Of a stretch of 64,000 bases of DNA, positions 35,069 through 44,383 are shown one piece after another. Each line of letters begins with the position of its first letter. Position 1 is the stretch's first letter. The translations under genes were made by a program, and so were the position numbers. The notes under the pieces are model-generated. The model was not told the origin of the DNA and did no database searches. It saw only the letters and a list, made by a program, of their open reading frames with translations. This DNA comes from Acetobacteraceae bacterium (lineage in GTDB: Bacteria; Pseudomonadota; Alphaproteobacteria; Acetobacterales; Acetobacteraceae), in NCBI GenBank assembly GCA_022842185.1, contig JALHQB010000002.1, positions 118,130 through 182,129 on the forward strand. The letters run 5' to 3'.

Positions 35069-36418
35069 TCAGCCGCCCAACGTCACACCCAACTTGGCAT
35101 AGGTGTCGCGCACCCGCACCTGATAGCGTTCAGGCGAGAACAGCGAGGCCTGGCGGGGACCAAATGCGGCCAGGCGGCCCCGCAGGTCGGCATCGGTGTC
35201 GAGTGCGCGGATCGAATCGACCATCGCGCGGATGTCATAGGGATCGATCTTGATCGCCGCATCGCCCACCACCTCCGGCATCGAGGACGTGTTGGAGGTC
35301 ATCACCGGCGTGCCCAGCAGCATGGCTTCGAGCGCCGGCAGGCCGAAGCCTTCGTACAAGGACGGGAACAGCACCGCCTTCGCCCCGCGGATCAGGCTGA
35401 CCAGCAGCGGAAAGGACGCATAGTCCACCAGCTGGACCCGGTGGCGCGTCTGGGTGACGCCGTTCTGCGTCAGCAGGTAGCGGACATGCTCGTTCTCGAA
35501 CAGCAGCTTGAGTTCCTCGTCCGACTTCCAGGCCTTCTTCCCGACGATGACCAGCGGATCCTTCACGCCGGAGGCGAGATAGGCTTCGATCATGCGGCCG
35601 ACATTCTTCTTCGGTTCGATCGCACCGAAGAACAGGAAGTACTTCTGGTAGTCGAGGCCGAAGGTGCCCTCGATCTCGGTCTTCACATCGCCGATCGGCT
35701 TGTTGGCATAGCGTGCCGGAATCTCGACCGCCTGGTAGGTATTGCTGACCTTCTCCTCCGGGATGCCAAGCAGGCTCACGATGTCACGCTTGGACGCCTC
35801 GCTGACCGTGACGATGTGATCGCTCCGCCGGGCCAGTTGGCGTGTAAGTCGGAAGTAGTTCCGCTTATGATCGAGCGTCGTGTAGGGCAGCCGCAGCGGC
35901 ACCAGGTCGTGCATCGTGTAGATGTTCTTCGCCCCCCGCACCTTGAGCGCGAGGGGATAGGTCCAGTGCATGATCTGCGGCGGATTGCGGAAATGCACCG
36001 CCATCCGGTTGATGTAGAGCTTGAAGTGCAGGCGCTGCGAATCAAACAGGTTCTGCACGTTCCATACGTGATCGAAATACGGCAGGCGCGACCGGAAGGT
36101 GTCGCGCACGACGCGGCCGGTGATCGGTACTTGGGTGGCGATTTCGCCCAGAGGCGTCGTCAGCGCACGGCGGACCACATGCACCATTTCGGCCAGTTTC
36201 GACGGCCGGCCGACCAGCGGATCGAAGAACGCGATCTCGCGGATCAGCGAGTTCATGCTGATGGTCGAAGACTTCGTCCCGTATAAGACGCCGACCTCCG
36301 CCCCCAGGTCACGCAGGCAGAAGGACAGATTCCGCGCATAGGTCGCAACGCCCGTCCCCTGCGTGAGGGACAGATTGTATCCATCGATGAAAACACGCGG
36401 CGGGCGCTGGGCAGGCAT
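35069..36418 (-). CDS. Glycosyltransferase family 4
   Basis: The 449-residue protein is a GT-B glycosyltransferase. It begins [22 protein letters not shown], and the donor pocket motif is [13 protein letters not shown]. The C-terminal region with [12 protein letters not shown] is typical. The N-terminal domain is long. It lies directly upstream of a second GT4 gene, so the two probably act in one glycan pathway. I chose the ATG at 36418, where the conserved sequence begins; upstream in-frame codons lack conserved sequence. Confidence 0.88.
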   Translation of the reverse strand: MPAQRPPRVFIDGYNLSLTQGTGVATYARNLSFCLRDLGAEVGVLYGTKSSTISMNSLIREIAFFDPLVGRPSKLAEMVHVVRRALTTPLGEIATQVPITGRVVRDTFRSRLPYFDHVWNVQNLFDSQRLHFKLYINRMAVHFRNPPQIMHWTYPLALKVRGAKNIYTMHDLVPLRLPYTTLDHKRNYFRLTRQLARRSDHIVTVSEASKRDIVSLLGIPEEKVSNTYQAVEIPARYANKPIGDVKTEIEGTFGLDYQKYFLFFGAIEPKKNVGRMIEAYLASGVKDPLVIVGKKAWKSDEELKLLFENEHVRYLLTQNGVTQTRHRVQLVDYASFPLLVSLIRGAKAVLFPSLYEGFGLPALEAMLLGTPVMTSNTSSMPEVVGDAAIKIDPYDIRAMVDSIRALDTDADLRGRLAAFGPRQASLFSPERYQVRVRDTYAKLGVTLGG

Positions 36419-36502
36419 GGTCGGGCGGTCCACTCGAACTGTTTGCCCCCGGGTCGGAGCCGCCCCGCCGGAGCGGCCAGTACGGCCGGGATAGCGTGGC
36501 AG

Positions 36503-36521
36503 GCTGGGGCGGCGCCCCAGC
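36503..36521 (-). terminator. GC-rich hairpin after the TRAP operon
   Basis: GCTGGGGC (36503-36510) pairs perfectly with GCCCCAGC (36514-36521) around three bases. It lies about 45 bases beyond the stop of the TRAP large-subunit gene and upstream of the glycosyltransferase start. No U-run follows. Confidence 0.55.
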
Positions 36522-36566
36522 AACGTCAAGCGATCCCGGCCCCACCCCGCTTCGGGTCCGACGGGT

Positions 36567-37886
36567 TCAGTTGAGGAATTCGGGCGACACGAGCCGCGGC
36601 AGGAACAGCACGACCGATGGCCAGACGATGACCAGCACCAGCACCCCCAGCATGGGCATCAGCATGATGATCGTATCCTTGAGCGCATCGGCCATCCGCA
36701 TCCCGGCCACGTGACACGATATCATCAGGCATAGTCCGTAAGGTGGCGTGACCAGGCCGAAGGCCAGGCTGACGATGCCGACCATCGCGAAATGCACGGG
36801 GTCCATCCCGACGCCATAGGCGAGGGGCTGGAGAATCGCGCCGACGATGATGATCGCTGGAATGGCGTCGAGAAAGCAGCCCACCACCAGGAAGACCGCT
36901 GCAATGAAGAAGCCCGTCGCGATCGGTCCCATGCCCCAGGCTGAGACACCCGATAGGATCGCCTCGGGGATCTTGTAGTAGGCGAGCAGCCATCCGAATG
37001 CGGAAGCCGTGCCGACGCAAAACAGCGCGACCGCTGCCAGCCGACCGGTTTCGCCAAGCGCGCCCCACAATTCCTTCAGCCCCATCTCGCGGTAGTACAG
37101 CAGCGACAGACCGCCGGCATAAAGCACCGCGATGCAGGCGCTTTCCGTCGCGGTGAACCAGCCGAAGACCTTGCCGCCGATGATGATGGCCGGCGTCATC
37201 AGAGCCGGGACGGCGACCGCGAGCGCACGCAGCAATTCTCCCCAGCCGGCCTTCGGATAGGTCGGGTAGCCGCGCGCCTTCGCATAGGCGTGGACCGTCG
37301 CCATCTGCACCAGCCCGATCAGCAGCCCGGGCACGATGCCGGCGAGGAACAGCGCTCCGATCGACACGGTCAACACCCCGCCCCAGACGATCATCAGGAT
37401 GGATGGCGGAATGATCACGGCGAGCACCGCCGAGACCGCGGTGATGGCGACCGAGAAGCCGTCGTCGTAGCCTTCCTTGCGCTGGGCTTCGATGAAGATC
37501 TTGGACTGGGACGCCGCATCCGCTGTCGACGACCCCGATATGCCGGCGAAGAAGAAGGACAGCACGACGTTGATCTGGGCCAGCCCGCCCGGGAAATGCC
37601 CCACCATCGTGCGCGACAGCGTCATCAGCCGGTCGGTGATGCCGCCGACATTCATCAGGTTCGCCGTCAGCAGGAAGAACGGTACCGCGAGCAGGATGAA
37701 GGAATTATAGGCGTTAAACGTCTCCTGCATTAGCACCATCGGGCCGAGCCGGTCCTCAATGAGCAGGATGGGGAAGCAGGCAAGGCCGAGCGAGACCGCG
37801 ACCGGAACGCGCAGTGCCAGCAGGGTGAAGAATGTACCGAACAGGATCCACGCCGCCTGGGAGGCGTCGAGTGCATTGCCGCCCAT
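36567..37886 (-). CDS. dctM: TRAP transporter large permease, DctM-like (system 1)
   Basis: The 439-residue protein has about 11-13 membrane helices, and segments such as FFFAGISGSSTADAAS and ITAVSAVLAVIIPPSI are typical of DctM. It forms a Na+-driven uptake system with the small subunit, whose stop overlaps its start (TGATG), and with the binding protein at 38458-39450. The substrate class is C4-dicarboxylates or other organic acids. Confidence 0.92.
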   Translation of the reverse strand: MGGNALDASQAAWILFGTFFTLLALRVPVAVSLGLACFPILLIEDRLGPMVLMQETFNAYNSFILLAVPFFLLTANLMNVGGITDRLMTLSRTMVGHFPGGLAQINVVLSFFFAGISGSSTADAASQSKIFIEAQRKEGYDDGFSVAITAVSAVLAVIIPPSILMIVWGGVLTVSIGALFLAGIVPGLLIGLVQMATVHAYAKARGYPTYPKAGWGELLRALAVAVPALMTPAIIIGGKVFGWFTATESACIAVLYAGGLSLLYYREMGLKELWGALGETGRLAAVALFCVGTASAFGWLLAYYKIPEAILSGVSAWGMGPIATGFFIAAVFLVVGCFLDAIPAIIIVGAILQPLAYGVGMDPVHFAMVGIVSLAFGLVTPPYGLCLMISCHVAGMRMADALKDTIIMLMPMLGVLVLVIVWPSVVLFLPRLVSPEFLN

Positions 37887-38395
37887 CAGGCGCGCTCCCC
37901 ATGGATCAGCGTGTGGATGTCATCGGCGAATTTCTCACCGCCGAACAGCAGCCAGGAGAAGCCGAGCAACGGCCATGGCAGGTGGATAAGCCACAGCGGC
38001 AGTTCCGCCAGTTCACTGATGCGGAACCAGGCGAAATCGACGAACTCGATCCCGAACCACAGGAACACCGCCCCGAACAGCAGAACGAACACGCCGGAGA
38101 CGAGGTCCATGAAGGCGCGGAAGCGGCCGGTCAGCCGCGGCCACAGGTCCACGATGAAATGGATGCCTTCCTTCTGCCCGACGATGGCGCCCAGCATGAC
38201 GGTCCAGACCAGCATGAAGCGCGCCATTTCTTCGGTCCAGATGTAGTGCGGCAGCAGGGAGGTCTGGCGCGAAACGACCTGCAGGGTGACTGGAAAGACC
38301 AGGATGAGGACGAAGATGGCAAGCAGTGCCGAGAGCAGCCGGGCATAGTAGTCCGACGCGCGCCGCACCAGGCCACGAAGGCCGGTCTGGGGCAT
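37886..38395 (-). CDS. dctQ: TRAP transporter small permease, DctQ-like (system 1)
   Basis: The 169-residue protein has four predicted membrane helices, and the WTEEMARFMLVWTVMLGA segment is typical of DctQ. I chose the ATG at 38395, with TTGGAG at good spacing upstream; a TTG at 38407 is possible. It scaffolds the large permease encoded next. Confidence 0.88.
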   Translation of the reverse strand: MPQTGLRGLVRRASDYYARLLSALLAIFVLILVFPVTLQVVSRQTSLLPHYIWTEEMARFMLVWTVMLGAIVGQKEGIHFIVDLWPRLTGRFRAFMDLVSGVFVLLFGAVFLWFGIEFVDFAWFRISELAELPLWLIHLPWPLLGFSWLLFGGEKFADDIHTLIHGERA

Positions 38396-38422
38396 GGGAG
38401 GCTCCAAGGTTCAGGAAGGAGC

Positions 38423-38448
38423 GGCCGACGGCACAGACGCCGCCGGCC
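38423..38448 (-). terminator. Intercistronic hairpin between TRAP binding protein and permease genes
   Basis: GGCCGACGGC (38423-38432) pairs with GCCGCCGGCC (38439-38448) around ACAGAC, with one mismatch. It lies within the 62 bases between the binding-protein stop and the DctQ start. Such a stem could partly stop transcription or protect the upstream mRNA, giving more binding protein than permease. Confidence 0.5.
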
Positions 38449-38457
38449 TGCGCGACA

Positions 38458-39450
38458 TCAGGCCGTGATGGCGTTGATGCGATTGAAGATGGCTTCCGCG
38501 TCCACTTCCCGCGCATAGGCGACCATGATGGGGTCAACCGCGCGCTTGAGCTCCGCGCGCTGCGTGAATTCCACCTGCCGCAGCCGGCCGGCACGTTCCA
38601 GTTCAGTGATCTTCTGGCCGTCCTCGGTGCTTTCGGCCTGGCGGCCGAAGGTGCCTGCTTCCTTGCCGGCGCGGCGGATGGCCTCCTGCAGGGGTGCGGG
38701 CAGTCGTGCCAGCGTCTGAGAGGAAAAGCAGATCGGCCGGATGGTGATCGCGTGCTGCGTCATGATCAGGTTGGGCGCGACTTCGTAGAAGCGCATCGCC
38801 TCGACGCCCGCGGCCTCGTTCTCCCCGGCTTCGATCACGTTGTTCTGAATGCCGTTATACACTTCATTGTAGGCGATCACTGAGGGTGACATCCCCGCCG
38901 CCTGGAAGGTGCGCGACCAGATCGGCGCGCCCTGCACGCGCACCTTCAGGCCACGCAGTTCCGCCATGTTGGTGATGCGCTTGTTGGCGAAGATGTTGCG
39001 CACGCCGCCGCCGGCATATCCGATCAGCCCGACGCGGGCGCGCCGTTCGATCTCGGTCGCGACCGGCGCGAACAGGTCCTGGTCGAGAACCATGTTCCAT
39101 TGCGGCAGGCCGGTGAACAGGAAGGGCGCATCGACGAACGGCGCCGCACGGCTGAAGGTGGACATGTGCGCCGGGGACACGATGCCGTAGTCCACCGCGC
39201 CGCGGCCGGCGGACATGTATTCGAAATACTGCTTCTCCAGCCCCAGGCTGGAATTCTTGTGCAGCACGAAATTCACCGGCTGGGCGGTGTAATACTGCTT
39301 CACCAGTTCCTCGAAGCGCACCAGCGCTCGGGTGAAGACGTGGTCATCGTTGAACTGCACCGCGCCGTTCAGCGTGATGCCCTGCTGCGCGCGTGCGGCC
39401 CAGGGGAACGCGAGCGCCGGCACGCCGGCCAGCAATTGCCTACGGTTCAT
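38458..39450 (-). CDS. dctP: TRAP transporter substrate-binding protein, DctP-like (system 1)
   Basis: The 330-residue periplasmic protein starts MNRRQLLAGVPALAFPWAARAQQ, a twin-arginine-type signal. It continues with TRAP features such as GVRNIFANKRITNMAELRGLKVRV, where the Arg that binds the carboxylate is expected, and NEVYNGIQNNVIEAGEN. I chose the ATG at 39450, where the signal begins. It opens the TRAP operon. Confidence 0.9.
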   Translation of the reverse strand: MNRRQLLAGVPALAFPWAARAQQGITLNGAVQFNDDHVFTRALVRFEELVKQYYTAQPVNFVLHKNSSLGLEKQYFEYMSAGRGAVDYGIVSPAHMSTFSRAAPFVDAPFLFTGLPQWNMVLDQDLFAPVATEIERRARVGLIGYAGGGVRNIFANKRITNMAELRGLKVRVQGAPIWSRTFQAAGMSPSVIAYNEVYNGIQNNVIEAGENEAAGVEAMRFYEVAPNLIMTQHAITIRPICFSSQTLARLPAPLQEAIRRAGKEAGTFGRQAESTEDGQKITELERAGRLRQVEFTQRAELKRAVDPIMVAYAREVDAEAIFNRINAITA

Positions 39451-39513
39451 GGATCGATCTCTCCCATCTGTCTCGCCTGCTTGGTGCCGGCTGTGCACCG
39501 ACTATAGAGGCGA

Positions 39514-39535
39514 AACGGTCAGCCTGGGAACCGTT
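39514..39535. promoter_or_regulatory. Possible operator between divergent TRAP and SDR genes
   Basis: AACGGT (39514-39519) and ACCGTT (39530-39535) form an inverted repeat with 10 bases between. It lies in the 151-base divergent gap between the TRAP operon and the SDR gene. The arms are short, so chance is possible. Confidence 0.3.
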
Positions 39536-39601
39536 CGGTTACCCCCCTTCCCGTACGGCCCGCGGTAGCGGAAACTGTGCCGGTAGTGCGGAGGGACGAT
39601 C

Positions 39602-40345
39602 GTGAACCGGTTGGATCTGGATGGGCGGGTCGCCGTCATCACGGGCGGCGCGCGCGGCATCGGGCTGGCGATCGGCCGCCGCGTCGTCGGATCCGGTGGC
39701 ACTGTCGCCATATGGGACATGGATGCCGCAACAGGTGCCCAGGCCGCCGCCGCGCTCGGCCGCGCGTCGTCCCATGCGCTCGACCTCACCGATGAAACCG
39801 CCATCGCGCAGGCGCGCGATGCGACGCTCGCCGCCCATGGCCGGATCGACATCCTGGTGAACAATGCCGGGATCACCGGCGGCAACGCGCCATCCTGGGA
39901 ATTGCCGCCGGCCGAATGGCGCCGCGTGATCGAGGTGAACCTGATCGCGCCATATCTCGTCTCGCGCGCCGTCGTGCCGGCCATGATCGCCGCCGGCTAT
40001 GGTCGCGTGGTCAACATCGCGTCCATCGCCGGCAAGGAAGGCAACCCCAACGCCTCCCACTACAGCGCATCCAAGGCGGGGCTGATCGGCTTCACCAAGT
40101 CGCTCGGCAAGGAACTGGCCAAGACCGGCGTGCTGGCCAACTGCATTACGCCGGCCGCCGCCGCGACTGACATCTTCAAGCAGATGACCGAACAGCAGAT
40201 CGCCTGGATGCGGTCCAAGATCCCGATGGACCGCTTCGTGGAGGTCGAGGAGATCGCGGCACTCGCCTGCTGGCTGGCGTCGGAGGACTGCTCCTTCTCG
40301 ACCGGCGCGGTGTTCGATGTGTCGGGCGGGCGCGCGGTCTATTGA
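39602..40345 (+). CDS. SDR family oxidoreductase (3-oxoacyl-ACP reductase/FabG-like)
   Basis: The 247-residue protein is a classical short-chain dehydrogenase. It has TGGARGIG cofactor binding, NNAG, catalytic Ser141, Tyr154 and Lys158 (YSASK). Asp39 after the second strand (IWDMD) favours NAD over NADP. It starts at a GTG. Its tail overlaps the opposite-strand hydrolase by seven bases. It lies divergently opposite a TRAP operon. Confidence 0.9.
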   Translation: MNRLDLDGRVAVITGGARGIGLAIGRRVVGSGGTVAIWDMDAATGAQAAAALGRASSHALDLTDETAIAQARDATLAAHGRIDILVNNAGITGGNAPSWELPPAEWRRVIEVNLIAPYLVSRAVVPAMIAAGYGRVVNIASIAGKEGNPNASHYSASKAGLIGFTKSLGKELAKTGVLANCITPAAAATDIFKQMTEQQIAWMRSKIPMDRFVEVEEIAALACWLASEDCSFSTGAVFDVSGGRAVY

Positions 40346-41583
40346 ACCTCCGCCAGGATCGGCAGCAGGTATTGGGCGAAGAGCGGCGGGTTCTCCGTGA
40401 AGGGGAAGTGGCCGATGCCGTCCATGCGGGTGAAGCGCGCGCCCTTGATCTTCGCTGCCGTCGCTTCCGACATTTCGGCGGTGCAGGAGTAATCGTATTC
40501 GCCGGTCAGCATGAACAGCGGGCAGCGGGTCGTGTCGATGCGGTGCACGCGGTCGCGCGCATCCCAATCGCCTGAGTAGAAGCCGATGTCGCGGTCGAAG
40601 GTGGCGTAGCCGCCCTGGGAATAATGCCACCAGATGGCGGCGGCCGGTTCGGCCGGGCTTTGCGGCGCCATCAGCCCGTGAATCCATTCGGGCACGAAGA
40701 TCGCCTGGTTGATGCGTGGGTCATCGGCCCAGGCGCTGCGCCGGCCGGCCACCTGGTCGCAGGCCTCGCAGGCAATGATGGCGGAGAACGATTCCGGGTG
40801 GCGCAGCGCGACCTCCAGGCAGATTTCGCCGGACATGGACGCGCCAAGCAACACCGGCTTGTGCAGCCCGGCCGCCTCCACCACGCCCATGATGATCTCG
40901 ACATAGCGGTCCGTCGTCAGTCGCCATGACCCCGGCGTTTCAGCGGGCGGGGGGCTTTTGCCGTGCCAGGGCATATCGAAGGATGTGATGCGCCAATCCT
41001 TGGTGATGCGCGCATCGGCCATCAGCCCATGGGCCTGGCGGTTATCCGCACCCGCTGTGTGCAGCACCAGCAGGTCTCGCCCCTGCCCCGCCTGTTCACT
41101 GTAGATGCGCCAGGTCTGGCCATCAGCCGCAATATCGAGGTAGCGGCCAGTGGGGTCGGCGGACGGTCCCGGCGGCAGCGGCGGCCGCGGGAAGGCCGGC
41201 ACCGGCCCATTGCCGCGCAGCACCAGCCAGCGGCCGACTTCCAGCACGCGGCGCGCGATATGGCAGTGGCGCAGAAAGGCCATCTCATCGCCGGTGATGG
41301 CGAAGCCCGGCACGCGGTGGCGCATGGCGAAGATGGCGTGGTGGTGGCGCGGCGGGGTGGGCTCCAGGTGCTTGGCCCAAATCTCGGGGCTGGCCTCCAG
41401 CGCAAACGCCACCGGGCCTTCCGCGCCGCCGAAGGTGAACTCGGCACGCGCATCGCCGCTGACGATCGCGAAGCGGGCATGTGCGCCCTGGCGCCAGGCG
41501 CCGAGCACCGCATCATCGGCACAGGCTTCCTTCCACCGCGCGACGAAACCATCCCACGCACTGCCCTGCGGCCAGCCTGCCAT
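40339..41583 (-). CDS. Alpha/beta hydrolase with extra N-terminal domain
   Basis: The 414-residue protein has a canonical alpha/beta hydrolase half (from about 165) with LHTAGADNR near the oxyanion site, the nucleophile elbow LGASMSGE, and a late GIGHFPF supplying His. The first 150 or so residues are not part of the hydrolase fold and contain a His-rich [15 protein letters not shown] stretch; they weakly recall SCP2-like lipid-binding domains. I chose the ATG at 41583, with GGGGGA ahead; the ATG at 41586 is also possible. Confidence 0.82.
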   Translation of the reverse strand: MAGWPQGSAWDGFVARWKEACADDAVLGAWRQGAHARFAIVSGDARAEFTFGGAEGPVAFALEASPEIWAKHLEPTPPRHHHAIFAMRHRVPGFAITGDEMAFLRHCHIARRVLEVGRWLVLRGNGPVPAFPRPPLPPGPSADPTGRYLDIAADGQTWRIYSEQAGQGRDLLVLHTAGADNRQAHGLMADARITKDWRITSFDMPWHGKSPPPAETPGSWRLTTDRYVEIIMGVVEAAGLHKPVLLGASMSGEICLEVALRHPESFSAIIACEACDQVAGRRSAWADDPRINQAIFVPEWIHGLMAPQSPAEPAAAIWWHYSQGGYATFDRDIGFYSGDWDARDRVHRIDTTRCPLFMLTGEYDYSCTAEMSEATAAKIKGARFTRMDGIGHFPFTENPPLFAQYLLPILAEVQ

Positions 41584-41635
41584 CATGTCCCCCTTGGCGT
41601 TTCCCGCCCCGAGGATGTCAGCGCCATCGCAGCCC

Positions 41636-41651
41636 GGCAACCGGCGTTGCC
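41636..41651. promoter_or_regulatory. Possible operator between divergent hydrolase and SDR genes
   Basis: GGCAAC (41636-41641) and GTTGCC (41646-41651) form a perfect inverted repeat around CGGC. It lies in the 122-base gap between the hydrolase (-) and SDR (+) genes. It could be an operator, but six-base arms occur by chance in GC-rich DNA. Confidence 0.3.
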
Positions 41652-41705
41652 AGCCGCCGCAGGCCCGCGCACATTGCGGCCCGAACCGCCACTGAGGAAA
41701 CATCC

Positions 41706-42458
41706 ATGAGCACCAAGATCGCCGTCGTCACCGGAGCCGGCACCGGCGTGGGCCGCGCCGCCGCACTGGCCCTGCTGGGCGGCGGCTGGTCCGTCGTGCT
41801 GACCGGCCGACGCAAGGAAGCCCTGGACGAATCCATCGCCATGGCCGGCGCCGCCGGCACCCGCGCGATGGCCGTGCCGGCAGACGTGGCCGACCCCGCC
41901 GCCGTTGAAGCCCTGTTCGGCACGGTGAAATCCAAGTTCGGCCGGCTGGACATGCTGTTCAACAATGCCGGCCAGAACGTCCCCGGCACGGCCTTCGAGG
42001 ACCTGACCTACGCCGACTGGACGCGCGTCGTCGGCGTGAACCTGACCGGGTCCTTCCTCTGCGCCCAGGCCGCCTTCCGCATCATGAAGGACCAGACACC
42101 CCAAGGCGGGCGCATCATCAACAACGGGTCGATCAGCGCCCACACCCCGCGCCCCGACAGCGCCCCCTACACCGCGACGAAGCACGCCATCACGGGGCTG
42201 ACCAAGTCGCTGATGCTCGACGGCCGGAAATACGACATCTGCGCCGGGCAGATCGACATCGGCAACGCCGCAACCCCGATGACCGCGCGCATGTCCAAGG
42301 GCGTGAAGCAGGGGGATGGGTCCGTCGCGGTGGAACCGACCATGGACGTGAACCACGTCGGCCAGGCCATCCTGCACATGGCGAACCTGCCGCTGGAATC
42401 GAACATCCTGACGATGACGATCAAGGCGACGAAGATGCCATTCGAAGGCCGCGGCTGA
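41706..42458 (+). CDS. SDR family oxidoreductase
   Basis: The 250-residue protein is a short-chain dehydrogenase with [12 protein letters not shown], a catalytic serine in NNGSISAH and YTATK (Tyr155, Lys159). VVLTGRR after the second strand has Arg residues that favour NADP. It lies next to an alpha/beta hydrolase and an acyl-CoA synthetase. The substrate is unknown. Confidence 0.9.
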   Translation: MSTKIAVVTGAGTGVGRAAALALLGGGWSVVLTGRRKEALDESIAMAGAAGTRAMAVPADVADPAAVEALFGTVKSKFGRLDMLFNNAGQNVPGTAFEDLTYADWTRVVGVNLTGSFLCAQAAFRIMKDQTPQGGRIINNGSISAHTPRPDSAPYTATKHAITGLTKSLMLDGRKYDICAGQIDIGNAATPMTARMSKGVKQGDGSVAVEPTMDVNHVGQAILHMANLPLESNILTMTIKATKMPFEGRG

Positions 42459-42477
42459 GTTTTATGCCCTTCAGACG

Positions 42478-42668
42478 GCGGGCGGCGGCCATCCGGCCGC
42501 GCCTTGGGCTGACGCGACGGGATCGCGGTTGGTCTGGGCGCGGTCGCGCTGTGCGCTCCTGGCGCGGTCTGCGGGCGGCCCTCCATCCGGCCGCGTTCGG
42601 TCAGCCGGCCGCCTTTCCTCTGCGCCTCGGGCTGACGCGACGGGCATCGCGGTCGCGCCGTGCGCTCC
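42478..42668. repeat. Two imperfect direct copies of a GC-rich 85-98-base intergenic unit
   Basis: Copy A (42478-42560) and copy B (42571-42668) share GCGGGCGGC...CATCCGGCCGCG, GGGCTGACGCGACGGG with ATCGCGGT, and GTGCGCTCCT in the same order. Copy B carries an extra 20 or so bases in the middle. The region lies between the SDR stop (42458) and the acyl-CoA synthetase stop (42693), with no reading frame I can support. It may be a decayed duplicated spacer or terminator element. Confidence 0.6.
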
Positions 42669-42692
42669 TTTCCCGGTCCGTATAGGACGGCG

Positions 42693-44249
42693 CTACGTCT
42701 CTCCGCGTTCGGCCAGAAGCCGCTTCACCTCATTCTTCGGCACCTTGCCGTAGCCCGAGCGCGGCAGCGCATCCCACACCACGATGCGCGACGGCCATTT
42801 GTAGCGGCCAAGCACACCATCCAACCCAGCCATCACCGCGGCCGGATCGATTGCCGCTCCCTCGGCCGGGACCAACACCGCAACACCCGTCTCGCCCCAT
42901 TTGTCGTCGGGCACGCCCACGACACAGGCCTCGGCCACGGATGGATGCGCCAGCAGCGCCTCCTCCACCTCCTTCGGATACACATTCGACCCCCCCGAGA
43001 TGTACATGTCCGACTGCCGGCCCGTGATGTGCAGGAAACCCCGCCCATCCAGATGCCCGATATCGCCGGTATGGAACCACCCGCCGGCGAAGGCCTTCTC
43101 CGTGGCCTCCGCATTCCCGAAATACCCTGCCATCACCGCCGGGCCGCGCACGCAGATCTCACCGGTCTCACCAGCCCCCAATCGGCCATGCGCCGCATCG
43201 AGGATCGCCACCTCGATCCCCGTCCGAGGATATCCGCAGGACCCGATCGGGAAGGCCGGGTCATCTTCGAGGCTGTGCCATTCCGGCGGCAGCACCGTGA
43301 TGTTCCCCGTCACCTCCCCCAGCCCGAAATACTGCACCAGGCACGGCCCGAGCTTTCGCAGCGCGTGCTTCTGGTCCTGCCGATACATCGGCGCGCCGGC
43401 ATAGATGAGATGACGCAGGCTGGAATGGTCGAAGGCATCCACGCTGCCATCGCGGCACAGGGCGTTCAGGATGGTCGGCACGGTGAACATGTTCGTCACC
43501 CGATGCTGCGCGACGAGCCGCCAGGCTTCCGGCACTTCCAGCCTCTCGCCCGGCATCAGCACCGACACCGCCCCCCGCGCCACCTGCGCCAGCGCATGGA
43601 TGCCCGCCCCATGCGACAGCGGTGCGACGACGAGCGAAGCATCGCGCGCCGTCAGCCCCGGCATCAGGTCGGCGATGTGGTTCACCACCACGAAGGCGAG
43701 TTGCCCATGCGTCAGGGTCCCGCCCTTCGGCCGCCCCGTGGTGCCGGAGGTGTAGAACAGCCAGGCCGGATGATCGCGGTCCACCGCCTCCGTCTGTGTC
43801 ACCGGCACGCCATCGGCGACCAGATCCTCCCACGACAGCCCCTCGCCCTCACCAATCGCGACGTCCAGCACGCAAGCGGCGTTCCCCGCGCGCGCAGCCG
43901 CCCGATGCTCGGGAAAGGCGGTGTCGAAGACATGCGCCCGGCATCCCGCATTGGCGGCGAGATAGGCGGCTTCCGGCGGGCTCAGCCGGAAATTCGTCGG
44001 CACCCAGACCGCCCCGATCAGCCAGCAGGCCCAGCAGGATTCGAAGATCGCATTGCCGTTGCGGGCGTGCACCAGGACACGGTCGCCCTTGCCGATGCCC
44101 CGCGCCCGAAGCGCCCCGGCCGCGGCGGCCGCGCGCGCGGCAAGCTCAGCCCAGGTCCATGTCCGGTCCCGCCAGACAAGACCCGGCCGGTCCGGCAGCC
44201 GCCGGGCTGTGTTCAGCAACAGGCTCGCCAGGTTCGATGTCGGGATCAT
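42693..44249 (-). CDS. Acyl-CoA synthetase (AMP-dependent)
   Basis: The 518-residue protein is a class I adenylate-forming enzyme. The P-loop is FYTSGTTGRPKG. Further motifs are YFGLGEVTGN, GWFHTGDIGH with the ribose-binding Asp, GRQSDMYISGGSNVYPKE, and the late catalytic lysine in RSGYGKVPKN. It activates a carboxylate, probably a fatty or aromatic acid, to its CoA ester. It is divergent from TRAP system 2, which could import the acid it activates. Confidence 0.92.
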   Translation of the reverse strand: MIPTSNLASLLLNTARRLPDRPGLVWRDRTWTWAELAARAAAAAGALRARGIGKGDRVLVHARNGNAIFESCWACWLIGAVWVPTNFRLSPPEAAYLAANAGCRAHVFDTAFPEHRAAARAGNAACVLDVAIGEGEGLSWEDLVADGVPVTQTEAVDRDHPAWLFYTSGTTGRPKGGTLTHGQLAFVVVNHIADLMPGLTARDASLVVAPLSHGAGIHALAQVARGAVSVLMPGERLEVPEAWRLVAQHRVTNMFTVPTILNALCRDGSVDAFDHSSLRHLIYAGAPMYRQDQKHALRKLGPCLVQYFGLGEVTGNITVLPPEWHSLEDDPAFPIGSCGYPRTGIEVAILDAAHGRLGAGETGEICVRGPAVMAGYFGNAEATEKAFAGGWFHTGDIGHLDGRGFLHITGRQSDMYISGGSNVYPKEVEEALLAHPSVAEACVVGVPDDKWGETGVAVLVPAEGAAIDPAAVMAGLDGVLGRYKWPSRIVVWDALPRSGYGKVPKNEVKRLLAERGET

Positions 44250-44296
44250 GCGTCGTTATCCTTCCCGCCCCCAGGCTGGCCCGGCCGGGCGGCACC

Positions 44297-44312
44297 CCGC
44301 AAGCGCTTGCGG
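44297..44312. promoter_or_regulatory. Perfect 16-base palindrome, LacI-family-like operator
   Basis: CCGCAAGCGCTTGCGG is a perfect palindrome in the 134-base divergent gap between the acyl-CoA synthetase and TRAP system 2. Its core, GCAAGCGCTTGC, matches the form of many LacI/GalR-family sites (central CG, GCAA-type arms). One regulator could control both genes from this site. No LacI-type regulator gene is in the window. Confidence 0.6.
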
Positions 44313-44383
44313 CGCGCGCGCCGTCGCGCCAGTCTGCCGCCAAGCGCCAGCCAATCCGCGCAGCCCATGGGAGACAACGCCAG

